This document shows positions 46,101-55,969 of a stretch of 64,000 nt of DNA, one piece after another; positions within the stretch are counted from its first letter, which is position 1; the number at the start of each line of letters is the position of its first letter. Source of the DNA: Tridacna crocea (taxonomy: Eukaryota > Mollusca > Bivalvia > Cardiida > Cardiidae); NCBI GenBank assembly GCA_943736015.1, contig OX031060.1, positions 13,281,501 to 13,345,500 of the forward strand. Reading direction: 5' to 3'. The position numbers were made by a program, and so were the translations under genes. The notes beneath the pieces are model-generated. The model searched no databases and was not told the DNA's origin. It was given only the letters and a program-made list of their open reading frames with translations.

Positions 46101-49100
46101 CTTCAGTCTTTCAATTTTCTGCAAAAAGAAATACAGAAAAAAAATTGTTGTCCAGTAATGAGATAAAAATAAACCTTTGTTTATCCTGAATCTTGTTTGA
46201 AGTCTCTATCAAAATTTAGAAAGAACTTCAACTTTGATTGGTTAAACCATGCAAAATTTTTTGAGAATAAGACTACAAATTTTTGGTAAAAAAGGTTGGT
46301 AAATAGTTGCTATGGATGGGTTACTCAAGATAGTCAAGGTTTGTGAATTGTATTTTACCCCACTTTTAACAGTATCACAGACATATCAAAATATTACGCT
46401 ATTTATTCATGTCCACCACATTTTTACAAATACAAGGCTTAAGTTTAGCAGCACCTTGCCCATACATTCTCCAAAATGGCAAGTGGCACAAGCAGGGATT
46501 AAACCAGGATTTCTCAACCACAAATTAACTCTTTACCACACAATCCCGACTTTTAATGGCCCAGAGAAAGAAAGCTTTTGAAAACATTGTGGGAAAAGGA
46601 GAAAATGCTGGTAATAATAAGCATTTTCTCCTTTTCCCACAATGTTTTCTACCTTTTCCAATTCAAAATTCAATTTTTGATTCACATTTACTTTGTCGTT
46701 TGCAAGTGTTTTTAATTTGGACTAGTCCAAAATTTTGTCATTTGGTAAAGAGTTAAATTCCATAATGACTTAATCATGGAGAACCATAGAGAACCATTGG
46801 ACAGTAAATTGCTTTCAATAAATAAGAAATCAAACATTACCTTCATCTCTGAAGATCTTTTCATGTTGATGTAGTTCTGATCCTGAGTGTATATCAGTTT
46901 TATCTGGTCATCTGTATGGTCTGTCTTTGAGGTCTCACGCAGCTGATGCTCCCCATCCTATAAAATTTGTTAACCCTTTACCAAACACTCCCTGGTATTT
47001 AACTCTTTCCCAAAAGACAAAATTTTGGACTAGACCAAATTGAGAACATTTGCATACGACAATTCAACTCTTGCTGAAAAGATGATTTCTGTCTATGATA
47101 GGGTAGAAAACATTGTGTGAAAAGGAGAAAATGCTGGTTAAGAGCATTTTCTCCTTTTCCCACAATGTTTTCAAAAGGCTACTATTCTAGATCTGTAAAA
47201 ACCAGGGATTGTTTGGGAAAGGGTTAAGACCCCGAGATAAAAGCCTTTTGAAAACATTGTGGGAAAAGGAGAAAATGCTGGTAACAAGCATTTTCTCCTT
47301 TTCCCACAATATTATCTGCTGTATCAAAGACAGAAATCATCATTTGAGCTACATTTAACCCTTAACCAAACGACAAAATATGACACTGGTACAAATTGAA
47401 AGCATTTGCAGAGGACAAAATAAAAGTGACTGAAAATTTCAAATTTGTAACATGAAGAGTAGACAACATTGTGGGAAAAGGAGAAAATGCTGGTTACCAG
47501 CATTTTCTTCTTTTCCCACAATATTTTCTAAAGGCTTCTAGCTCAGGGTCGTAAAAACCAGGGATTGTTTGGTAAAGGGTTAAATTGTTGACTGCAAATA
47601 TTTTCAATTTGGTTTGGTACAAAGTTTAGTCATTTGGTAAAGAATTAATGATCAACCTTTTTCCAAACTACAAAATTTTAGACAGGTCAAGATTGAAACA
47701 GAAAAAATGTAACTAAAAACTGAAATTTGAAGGGTAGAAAACATTTTGGGAAATTGAGAAAATGCAGATTACCAGCATTTTCTCCTTTTCCCACAATGTT
47801 TTCTCTGTCAGGGTTGTTTAAACTCAGGATTGTTTTGTAAAGGGTAAAAAATAATTTTCTTGTTTACTTTTTTTCCGTAAGTCTACTTTTCCACATAGTT
47901 TAGATTAACCTTCAAATTTCTTCATTCTGTCTATGGAGTAATTGAGGTACACTAACTGTACTCTCCTTTTGCCTCAAGGTTTTCAAAAGCCTTCTCTTTT
48001 TGGGCTGTTAAAAGGGTCCTGTGTAGCTCAGTGGTAAAGTGTAGGACTCATGACCTGGAGGTCCCGGGTTCGAGCCTCTTGGCTTCACTGTTTTGTTTTT
48101 TTTCACTGGAGTGTCTTTGGGCAAGACACTTCAGAGCCTTGCCTACTACAGGTGCAATCCAAGAAACATGAGTATGTGAGCTGACCGGTGATATGACTGA
48201 AATAATGTTGAAAACAAATTTTGGGCTGTTAAAACTCACGATTAATATGTGGTAAAGAGTTTTATAACTTGTTTTGAGAAAAAAAATTAGAACATTTTTA
48301 CGCACTTCATACCTTTTTCACTGTGTTCACCATTTTGAAGTAAAACTCATCTGGATTTCTGTTCAGTGCCTGTCTTTCAAGGTATTTCAATGTATTCTTT
48401 TTTTTCTGTGCATCTCTGAAAATGTTAAAAAGCTGTATGTATACTTTCACTTTTATCACCGTGACAAAGGCCTACCAATAACTTGATGGGAAAAGCGCAA
48501 TGGGAAATGATCAAGCTAAAAATACAAGTAAAATGAAATGTACAGCTGAACTAAGTCTAAAGACGAGTCAAGATTAACCCTTTTCCACACAATCCTGACT
48601 TTTAATGACCCTGAGGAAGAGGCCTTCTGAAACCTTTGAGGGAAACGGAGAAAATGCTGGCAACCAGCATTTTCTCCTTTTCTCACAAAGTTTTCTTCTC
48701 TATCAAAGAAAAATTGAATCATTTGAACCACTGTGAAATTAGCATCTGCAAATGCTTTCGATCTGGACAGGTCTATAATTCTGCTGTGTGGTAAAAGGTT
48801 AATAGTACTTGCAGAGAATAAAAATTAGGAGAGAATTTGAGGTTGTCTTCAAAGCAGAAGGCATTGCAAACAAAAAGGGGATAATGTTGGTAATCATCGG
48901 AAATTAAAGTCAGTTGCCCATGAGTCTCAGTTGCCCATGAGTCTCAGTTGCCCATGAATCTCAGTTCCCAATGAGTCATACCATGATGATAGCTCATTCA
49001 CCTCCCAAGCTTCAACAGAAGAAAGCTGGGGACTCGTCTGTCTCTTGCCTAAAGACAATCCTGCATGATCAATACCTCCAGCAAAAATTGGATTAATCAG

Positions 49101-52100
49101 TAATCCCGATAACCAAGGTTGGGCGGTCGAATCCAGGGGTGGTTTTAACCGGTTAAAACCGCCCCGGTCAATACTCCCAAAGTGGTCAATACTGGTCAAT
49201 ACTGGTCGATTGGATATTTGTAGTGGTCATTTGGAAATTTTACTGGTCAGATGCATTTTAAGTGGATAGTGATGCTATTTAGTTGATATTTATTGTGGGT
49301 TTTTTTCCTATTTTGGTTCCAAGGTTGGTTGAATTCACCAATATGGGAGTTAACTTTAGTGGAAAGAATGTTTTGTCCCTGCCAAGGTTACTTATCAGCT
49401 GGCTTTTGCCATTTTTCCAAAACTCTATATAAGTTCCTAATAAGGTCTTTAGGTTTCATTTTTGACACCTTAAGTAACTGCATGATGATAAGATATTAAC
49501 TTGATTGCATATAAATCAGTATTTCACACTTTAGGAATAAGGCCTGGTGTCAAGTATTCTACCCCAAATAGGGATACATGATTGGTCCTTTTTGTAATTT
49601 AAGCCACACCCATTGGGATAGAAAGGGGCAACTTTTACACCTTTTAATGTGTTTTGACAACAATGTAAAGGTATAGGTAGACACTTGAATATCCTTCAGA
49701 CATTGACATTAATGTATCCCTAACTATTGTTTAGTTAATCAGTCACAGCTTCTTTATGGGTACTCAATATGCCTATAGATTAGTGACATGTAAATTTCAC
49801 AATGGTTTACACATGGGTGACACTGTTTTCTTCAATTTTACATGAAAGTTTCAAATTAGCTGCTTTTTTATGCTATCTTTGAACTTTTAAATAATCTAAA
49901 ACCTAAGTATATTTGTGCTGGTAGTGGGGAAGAGAAAAAGAGAGAAGATGCAGTACTATAAATAGATATCTAACCTACATGTATAAGGAATGATGATAAA
50001 TAAAACTTCTAAAGTTCTTTGGTTGAAAAGAACTGACCTCCATGTAAGTACAAAGAGGAAGGTCAATCCAAACAACCTCTTCAGTTGACCAGCAGTAATG
50101 TCTTTTGAATTATGATCAAATAAAAAAGGGACCTTACTGATAAAAACTATGATACTGATGATAATATGTAATATATCTTCAGTACAGGATTTAGGAGAGC
50201 TTTCAAGACTAGCTTAGAAACAGGACAGGTATCTAAGTCACTGTCAGTGATTCAATCGACCCAATCAGCCACTTCAATTGACCACCAATCGACCAGTATT
50301 GACCGGTTTTAACCGGTCCGGTCAATACTCATATTGACCGGCTTTTTGCCAACCTTGCGGCGATAACAAATATAATACTACGCCAAGGAGAACCCATAAA
50401 GTTTAAAATTTACTGTATGGTGTTTAATGCCTTTTTCAACATTATTTCAAATACATTACAGTGGCCAGTGCATCTCTCCATGCTTTTCTGGATTATTTTT
50501 TACCAATTCTCAAGATAATATTCTTGTCAAGGCACTACCTTTTTTTGGCACTTAACCATCACTGAAACAATGGTCAGTGGTGAGAGGAGAATGAAATCTT
50601 TTTCAATGACTATCATTAACCCTTTACCACACACAAAATGCCGACTTAAATGACCCTGGGAAAGAAACCTTTTGAAAACATTGTGGGAAAAGGAGAAAAT
50701 GCTGGTAATCAGCATTTTTTCCTTTTCCCACAATGCTTTTGACTATTAAAAGAAAAATTGCACCATTTTTGAGTCACATTGAAATTGTCCTCTGAAAATG
50801 TCATCTGGAACAGGGTTAATTCTTGTAAAGAAATTGTACGAGCCAGGGATTGAACAAGTGGCCTTTTTATCGAGTCATGTAAGCTACCTATTAGAGAGCT
50901 ACCATGACTTGGTGACTCCTCAAGTAGTGTAAATGGTAAATGAAGGCTGGATGTATAAAGCAATACATTTATAACTAAAGCTGTCACTGAATGTGACTTA
51001 ACCCATTACAACACAATCCCTACTTTTGACGCCCATGAGAAAGAGGTCTTCTGAGAACACTGTGGGAAAAGGAGAAAATGCTGGTAACAAGCATTTTCTC
51101 CTTTTCCCACAGTGTTTTCTACCCTTCCCAGAACAAATTTCTATTTTTGAGCCACCTTTATTTTGTCGTCTGCAAATGCTTTCAATTTGGACCAGTCTAA
51201 AATTTTCTCGTGTGGTAAAGAATTAATACCGCTGCCAGCGCTTTGACAGAAACAGGCAATTGTAATATTTTGTTCACAGACAGACACACGGACGGACAAA
51301 CGGACAGAAATGCTAATTCTAGTAGAAAAAACATTTTTCGTTTTGCAGGGATATAACAAAGAAAAAGACTCACATGGCTCTCAGCTTGTAGTCCTTCTTT
51401 TTCTCCAGAATTCCTAGATGTTTTCTACTGGATGGCTGAAAAGAACAGATTACTGGATAATGCTGTGTGATTTAGCTTGCTCTCTCTTCATCTTTCTCTC
51501 ACTCACTGAAAGTATTGGACAGAACCTATTGTGTATTTATTGAAAGTCACATAATACAATCATGTACTTTTGAAATCAAGGCTGATTTTGCACACCTTTG
51601 TGTCATTTCTTTTTAGTGGTTACGGAAATTTCAAAATTTTATCTGTAATCTTTCTGCCAGTTGTATGGGTCTTTAACCCTTTACAACACAATCCCGAGTT
51701 TTAACAGCCCTGAGAAAAAAGCCTTTTGAAAACTATGTTGGAAAAGGAGAAAAAGCTGGAAACCAGCATTTTCTCCTTTTCCAACAATGTTCTCTACATT
51801 ATCACAGACAGAAAATCCAATTGGATCTACATTAAAATTGTTGTCTGCAACAGCTTTGAATTTGGACCAGTCTAAAATTTTGCCATATGGTACAGAGTTA
51901 AACTGCTTGTCAGAGATAAAAACATAGACATGCATCCACATGATCCAGGGTCTTCCAAGAGCTTTCTGGTGTACAGATAATTAGACTCCCTTCAAATGAA
52001 TGAAAGAAAGCACGCATACAAATTTTGGGTCTCATTTTAAAAATTTGGGGGTCTAAATTCAAGGATTCAAGGAAACAGATACACTTTGTTAGTGTTTTGG

Positions 52101-54298
52101 TTTTCTTGTGAAAAGCAATTGTTACTCTATCAGAGAATGGACCTTATTATTAGCAGACAATAAAAATAAGGCCGATGATATTTACCTGCCTGTCGTGTAC
52201 ACACTGAAGAAAATTCATACTGCCAGGCCGACTGTCGTGTACTCGATGAAGGAAAACTCGTTGAGTGCCCGACAGTTGTGCCCGGACTGATGAAATATTG
52301 TCTTGTAGGCACGACTTGCGTGCGCGCTACTTCCAATTTCTTCATTCAGAACACAATGCGGTTGTGTCCGCACATAAGAATCAGACTCTAACGTACACTG
52401 TGTATGATTCACATACCAGTCTGTGTTTTGGTCCAACCCATTAACACAGTGTACGTAAGATCCCGCTTCTTTAGTGCGGACACGACCGCATCATATACTG
52501 AGTGAAGAAATCGGAAATAGCGCGCACGAAAGTCGTGCCTTCAAGACGATATTTCATCAATCCGGGCACAACAGTCGGGCACCCAAGAAGTTTTCCTTCA
52601 TTGAGTACACACCAGTCGTCCTCGCAGCATGAATTTTCTTCAGTGTGTACACGGCGGTCGGGTAAATAGTCACTTTGTAAAAATAAAAATGCTTACTACA
52701 GCTACAATTTTACCAGCATCTTTTCAAATGGCTCTCTATGCGACAAAATTTCAAATAGCAGCTAATATAGTGGGCATATTGTTAGATAAATGTTTAATAT
52801 TTAACATCACACACACTGTGCAGCAAAATACCAATTAAATCAACAGAAATTTACTTTTTTTCCCCAATGTAAATAAATCTACTATTATTTGTAAACAACT
52901 CACATGGCGGCTTCCATTTAAGATATGCACACTCAACAGTATTTGAATTTTGTACAGTCTGGTTCTCTAACCCTAACAACCATTTTCGTACAAGGTACCT
53001 TTGTCAATTTCCAAATGAAACGTCATTTCCAAATGAAACGTCCTGAAGCATGTCAAGAGATACTGCGATTTCTGTGCATTGATTGTATCACCATGTTTTG
53101 ATTTCCGGTGAAGTAAGTCAACAATTATATAAGTTGAAAAGCACAGATTTGCACGAAGGTAAGATGATATTAACTAACATCAGTTTTTTTGTAAAGATTA
53201 ATCATTTATCTTTCTTTCTATGCCCATTTTATTAGCTGTAACTGGAAATTTTGCTGCAGAGAGTCATTTGAGAAGACGCCAGTAAAATTGTATGCATGCA
53301 TTCCAGATACTTTTGATGAAGGTTGCTGTGAAGGTTTGTGGAGACCAATAATAAAATTAGCATCGGGGCAAACCTACAGGCTGAAGGTAAAGTCTACTGA
53401 GCTTGTAACAACCTAGTCTCAATATAGAGACGCTCCTATGATATTTTTGATATTTTGACATTTATTGTACACCGTACCGTATCAAGTCCATATTAAATTT
53501 TCCAGAAGCAAATATAGAGCGCTATACTGACTTTCTGTTTCGTCAGTTTTATCGGCATTGCAGCGAAATATATTTAACTTTTAGTAATAAACATGACTAA
53601 AAGTAAATTGTTAAACCATACATTACATAAAGAGCTTGTAGGAGTCGTTTAAAACATGTTTATCTCCGAAAAATCACTGATGAAATTTGTCATGCGTGGT
53701 CGCCATTTTGTATGTTTTCGGGAACGTAAACAAGTCGACTAACTGATGAAAATAGTGTTTTTCTCACATTCAGCAATTAAATTGAAAGTATTTGTATTTC
53801 AAACGAAGGAATATTGAATACACAAGCAACAGGTATGTTTAAATCCTGGTTTTGTGCTCTATTTGCGAAATTATAAGAGTTCAAACTTGTGCACAAAATC
53901 TGTGCGGAACTTTCAACTGATTTTGTCCGGATTGTCTCTGTGCCCAGAGGCGACCAGTCAAAAAGTAACATCGCCTTTGGGGACAATTATCTGTACTAGT
54001 AACAACCCAGCCTGTTTAGTTAATTGTATAACTACTTATTCCAGTAGCACAAAAAGAAAGGCTGTGACAAGGTCTCACAAAGAAACAGTTGAAAAGGTAA
54101 AGCAGTTTTGTTGTTTGCTTTACAGTGAAAAAAATCGGGAGGGGGTGGGGGGCATTATCCGGAATACAGTTCGTATCCGATTTGCCTGCAAGTTATTTTC
54201 TTAGTTTTACTTAAATTTTAGTCGCAATTCTCCTTTACCTGACTCCGTTCTCGGTGGGATTTGGCTCGAGCTTTATGTGCATTCTTCAGTGAAGACAT
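40047..54298 (-). CDS. UTP11: UTP11, U3 snoRNA-associated small-subunit processome protein, complete eight-exon gene
   Basis: Utp11 is a nucleolar component of the small-subunit processome, acting with U3 snoRNA in 18S pre-rRNA cleavage. Exons in transcript order are 54239-54298, 51374-51435, 48313-48415, 46841-46957, 46025-46118, 44357-44484, 43038-43148 and 40047-40136. They join with consistent phases into 765 nt (254 residues plus stop), against about 253 residues in vertebrates. Family landmarks in order: AKSHRERSQ at the N-terminus; KHLGILEKKKDYKLRA; RNPDEFYFKM; TQDQNYINMKR; KIERLKSSLHL; FQTHPALLGRRYNRPTLDSL; KKRIEREQQLTVTAQKM; and the basic C-terminus YKWKFKRKR. The protein is lysine and arginine rich with likely coiled coil near residues 189-225. 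The introns are full of MITEs. An AATAAA lies 43 bp past the stop. Confidence 0.95.
40527..40600 (+). repeat. tRNA-like remnant
   Basis: TGGTGTAATGGATAACATCA and TCGTTCGAGCCG resemble boxes A and B. The acceptor and anticodon stems do not pair, so it is a decayed tRNA or SINE head. Confidence 0.45.
41478..41552 (-). repeat. tRNA-like remnant
   Basis: Minus strand GTGGTGCAATGGTCAAAGG and GAGTTCGAGTCAC resemble boxes A and B without a sound cloverleaf. Confidence 0.45.
43038..43148 (-). CDS. UTP11: UTP11 exon 7
   Basis: This phase 0-0 exon of 37 codons encodes EAEAMKRTKYNELKKRIERE, then QQLTVTAQKMERKKQLL. The acceptor ATGAAG has a weak pyrimidine tract, but the reading frame and homology fix it. 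Confidence 0.87.
43370..43530 (-). mobile_element. Family A MITE fragment in UTP11 intron 6
   Basis: GAAAACACTGGGAAAAGCAG with partner arm; ends lost. Confidence 0.58.
43895..44085 (-). mobile_element. Family A MITE, diverged, in UTP11 intron 6
   Basis: Hairpin shortened to GAGAAAATGCATTTTCTC; ends eroded. Confidence 0.62.
44154..44340. mobile_element. Family C palindromic MITE in UTP11 intron 6
   Basis: GGGTTCGTATTCAGCAACCA to GTTGTTGAATACAAGGCCTG. Confidence 0.62.
44357..44484 (-). CDS. UTP11: UTP11 exon 6
   Basis: Acceptor CCATTGCAG precedes AKDFSAAKHFQTHPALLGRR, then YNRPTLDSLKRGDFVDMEME. Exit is phase 0 at donor GTATTC. Unspliced reading would stop two codons later, so splicing here is required to reach the C-terminal exons. 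Confidence 0.9.
44956..45171 (-). mobile_element. Family A MITE, 216 bp, TTAA-flanked
   Basis: TTAA at 44952-44955 and 45172-45175; diverged hairpin core. Confidence 0.8.
45246..45775 (+). repeat. Family F dispersed repeat in UTP11 intron 5
   Basis: Includes GAACAAGTTTCCAAGTGCCC, TGACGTCACTGAAACCTTGG and ATTATCCAATCAGATCAAG. Confidence 0.65.
45784..46003 (+). mobile_element. Family A MITE, 220 bp, TTAA-flanked
   Basis: TTAA at 45780-45783 and 46004-46007. The hairpin centre is TCGTTACGAGC, a compensatory change on both arms. It ends 21 bp from UTP11 exon 5. Confidence 0.86.
46025..46118 (-). CDS. UTP11: UTP11 exon 5
   Basis: Acceptor TTTTTGCAG precedes KIERLKSSLHLIEADEKPEN, then IIFVDSKKE. 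It exits in phase 1 at donor GTATCC. A MITE ends 21 bp beyond the exon. Confidence 0.92.
46529..46752 (-). mobile_element. Family A MITE, 224 bp, TTAA-flanked
   Basis: TTAA at 46525-46528 and 46753-46756; hairpin loop extended to GTAATAATAAGC. Confidence 0.87.
46841..46957 (-). CDS. UTP11: UTP11 exon 4
   Basis: This 117-nt phase 0-0 exon encodes DGEHQLRETSKTDHTDDQIK and then LIYTQDQNYINMKRSSEMK. Its acceptor is only 16 nt from the end of a family A MITE. Confidence 0.92.
47003..47223 (+). mobile_element. Family A MITE, first nested copy, 221 bp
   Basis: Starts CTCTTTCCCAAAAGACAAAA and ends GATTGTTTGGGAAAGGG, with TTAA at 46999-47002 and 47224-47227. Confidence 0.9.
47359..47579 (+). mobile_element. 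Family A MITE, second nested copy, 221 bp
   Basis: Starts CCCTTAACCAAACGACAAAA and ends GATTGTTTGGTAAAGGG, with TTAA at 47355-47358 and 47580-47583. Confidence 0.9.
47655..47846 (+). mobile_element. Family A MITE, diverged, next to the nested trio
   Basis: ACCTTTTTCCAAACTACAAA left end and TTGTTTTGTAAAGGG right end. Confidence 0.68.
48012..48225 (+). mobile_element. tRNA-derived SINE with recognisable tRNA head
   Basis: GTAGCTCAGTGGTAAAGTG (box A) and GGGTTCGAGCC (box B), then GGGCAAGACACTTCAG and tail GAAATAATGTTGAAAAC. The body differs from the GATGATAGTC copies, so it may be a related subfamily sharing the tail. Confidence 0.68.
48313..48415 (-). CDS. UTP11: UTP11 exon 3
   Basis: This exon covers IDAQKKKNTLKYLERQALNR followed by NPDEFYFKMVNTVKK. 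It enters in phase 2 and exits in phase 0 at donor GTATGA. Confidence 0.92.
48578..48798 (-). mobile_element. Family A MITE, 221 bp, TTAA-flanked
   Basis: CCCTTTTCCACACAATCC opens the copy; TTAA at 48574-48577 and 48799-48802. The hairpin core is intact. Confidence 0.88.
48908..48980 (+). repeat. 18-bp tandem repeat, four copies
   Basis: Unit AGTTGCCCATGAGTCTC, last copy diverged, UTP11 intron 2. Confidence 0.8.
49114..50357. mobile_element. UTP11: hAT-like non-autonomous element, 1.24 kb, in UTP11 intron 2
   Basis: The termini are CAAGGTTGGGCGG and, inverted, CAAGGTTGGCAAAAAGCCGG. Both are followed by several TCAATACTGGTC and AACCGGTT motifs. A near 8-bp direct repeat (CCGATAAC before, GCGATAAC two bases after) suggests hAT-type insertion. 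The interior has no transposase. Confidence 0.6.
50418..50914 (-). mobile_element. tRNA-derived SINE, split by a family A MITE
   Basis: Minus-strand copy with Pol III box B-like GTTCAATCCCTGG near 50850, body AATGACTATCAT and tail TTTTTCAACATTATTTC. Interrupted at 50620-50815. Confidence 0.75.
50620..50815 (-). mobile_element. Family A MITE, 196 bp, inserted in a SINE
   Basis: Ends CCCTTTACCACAC and GGAACAGGG with TTAA on both sides (50616-50619, 50816-50819). SINE sequence is contiguous across the insertion. About 25 bp of the right half is missing. Confidence 0.9.
51002..51222 (-). mobile_element. Family A MITE, 221 bp, TTAA-flanked
   Basis: TTAA at 50998-51001 and 51223-51226; core GTAACAAGC at the hairpin centre. 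Confidence 0.88.
51374..51435 (-). CDS. UTP11: UTP11 exon 2
   Basis: Acceptor CTTTTCAG precedes PSSRKHLGILEKKKDYKLRA. Donor GTGAGT leaves two bases for the next codon. This is among the most conserved Utp11 blocks. Confidence 0.93.
51677..51897 (-). mobile_element. Family A MITE, 221 bp, TTAA-flanked
   Basis: TTAA at 51673-51676 and 51898-51901. The right end has drifted to GGTACAGAG. Confidence 0.86.
52179..52668. mobile_element. 490-bp long-arm foldback in UTP11 intron 1
   Basis: Ends TATTTACCTGCCTGTCGTGT and inverted TATTTACCCGACCGCCGTGT. Arms of about 230 bp run to CGTACACTGTGT around a loop of about 35 bp. Confidence 0.76.
53236..53386 (+). CDS. Candidate exon of unknown protein, antisense in UTP11 intron 1
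   Basis: A strong pyrimidine tract and TTAG acceptor precede an open 151-nt frame ending CTGAAG before donor GTAAAG. It reads CNWKFCCRESFEKTPVKLYA, then CIPDTFDEGCCEGLWRPIIK, with seven cysteines. No family is recognised. It could be a chance ORF. Confidence 0.3.
53948..54096 (+). CDS. Second candidate antisense exon in UTP11 intron 1
   Basis: Acceptor TCTCTGTGCCCAG and donor GTAAAG bound an open frame (phase 1 in, phase 0 out) reading EATSQKVTSPLGTIICTSNN and then TKRKAVTRSHKETVEK. Its phase does not join directly to 53236-53386, so an intervening exon would be needed. Unrecognised. Confidence 0.22.
54239..54298 (-). CDS. UTP11: UTP11 exon 1
   Basis: Sixty nt encode MSSLKNAHKARAKSHRERSQ, ending CAG before donor GTAAAG, phase 0. 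The ATG matches the family N-terminus in place and length. Confidence 0.9.
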
Positions 54299-55710
54299 CT
54301 TTTGTGGTTATCGGTATGAACTCCGCAAATCAAAAGAATTTTTATGACCGACACGTTCTCATGTTTCGCTGACCAAGGGAAGTAACCCGAAAGATATCCC
54401 GGTCAAATATGGGCAAAGTGTATTCCCCGGCTCCAATCGAAAAAATAAGGCAGAATTCCCGACCCTAACGACCCCCTATCGAAATCTTTTACTCATTATT
54501 TGATTCTGCTGAAATATGTATCATGTATGAAAGTCTAGATATCAATCTTTCATATGATATAAGGTACATTATGATAATCGAAATACGTTCTTGAAATATT
54601 GTTGATCAGAAACAGGAAGATTTCCGTATTTTCTTTGAGATATTTCAATTATAAATACTGGCCCCTTTGCTCAATCCTTTATTTGACAGAAAACATACGG
54701 AAACTATTTCTAAATGAAAGTGTGTGGTTTAAGCTGTCCAAAATTATGAAAATAAAAAGATTTCGACAAAACCAATAGAATAATAGGTCTTTGAAATGAT
54801 CGACCCCTGTTGAGTTTAATGACTTACCTCACAAATCCAGCCCTTATGTTAAATCCTTTGTTCCATCAAAAGCGTCCCGACAAATATTTCTAAATGAGAC
54901 TAGGCCTAATTATTTAAGATTTTGGCTTTCTTTCAAAAGCTTGTATTTTTATATCTATATTAAAAATTATATATTATATACATAATAAAGTCTGAAACAT
55001 AGGAGTTGGATATGTTAATATATATTTTTTTAATGCCATGAACATTTGTCCAAGAATCAATAAAATCTGAAACGTTATAGCACAAAAAAGAGAGAAAAAA
55101 CCTGCACCAATATTTGATTTCTATATACCATCAAAGAGCTTTCTTAATGAACTTTGAATTTATGTCAAGATTTTCTAGGTTTGATGCATCATTGAACTGT
55201 AATACATGTATTGGGGCTGGATATCTAACTCGATTCAGTTTCAAAATAATTTTCACTGGAAATGGATGAAATTAAAATGCTGATCACTCAACAATGCATG
55301 CGTCAAGTTTAATTTAGAAGTGTTCGTATAAAGCTTAAATTAAGCAGTTTATTACCATCCTTTTTCACTTTTTTCTGCAAATTAAAACAAAAATGAAGTT
55401 TGAAATATTGGAGCCGGATTCTATATTTCAAAAATTTTGAAACATTAAAAAAAAAAAAAAAAACAAAGGAAAAGAAAAAAAGTTCAAACGCTTTTATCTC
55501 AAATTTCATAATGAAACCCTAAGTTTCTATATACCATCAGAAAGCTATAATATAAGCTTTCACTCAACACCGATTTCATTATATTCGATACAAAAGTAAA
55601 AGCTGTGCTCCGGCCAAAGGGGACTTATTGAATCTCGATGGTACAATGTACCAAGCAAGTTTTCACATACTAATGGATACATAATAGCCACATATTTTAG
55701 CAACGGACTT

Positions 55711-55931
55711 ACTAAAGATCAAAACTTTGGACTTGCCCAGATCAAAAGCATTCCGCAGATGACAAATTAAATGAGGCTAAGTTGTTTGAAATTTCGCTTT
55801 GATAGATTGAAAACATTGGGAAAAAGGAGAAAATACTGGTTACCAGTGTTGTGTTTTCTTCTTTCTCCACAGTGCTGTCTTATAGTAGCTGTGTTCTCCA
55901 GATTCCTTAAAACACGGAACTGTGTGATAAG
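55711..55931 (+). mobile_element. Family A MITE, diverged
   Basis: AAGATCAAAACTTTGGACTT left half, hairpin with a TGTTGTG insert, right end GTGTGATAAGGG. Confidence 0.62.
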
Positions 55932-55969
55932 GGTTTATTCCTGTAAACTTTTAAGTGAGAAATGAAAGC

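Larger units (their letters stand above)
46974..47644. mobile_element. UTP11: Family A MITE host copy containing two nested family A MITEs
   Basis: Outer TTAA sites are 46970-46973 and 47645-47648. Two complete 221-bp copies sit inside at TTAA (47003-47223 and 47359-47579). Removing both with one TTAA each leaves exactly 221 bp, the canonical family length. Located in UTP11 intron 3. Confidence 0.9.

Noticed and set aside
48014-48088. Possible functional tRNA with a CAT anticodon
   Set aside because: Boxes A and B are good, but the T and acceptor stems do not pair and a SINE body and tail follow.
52108-52290. ORF with YLPVVYTLKKIHTARP
   Set aside because: It reads through one arm of a foldback; the mirrored arm gives a similar peptide, and there is no splice context.
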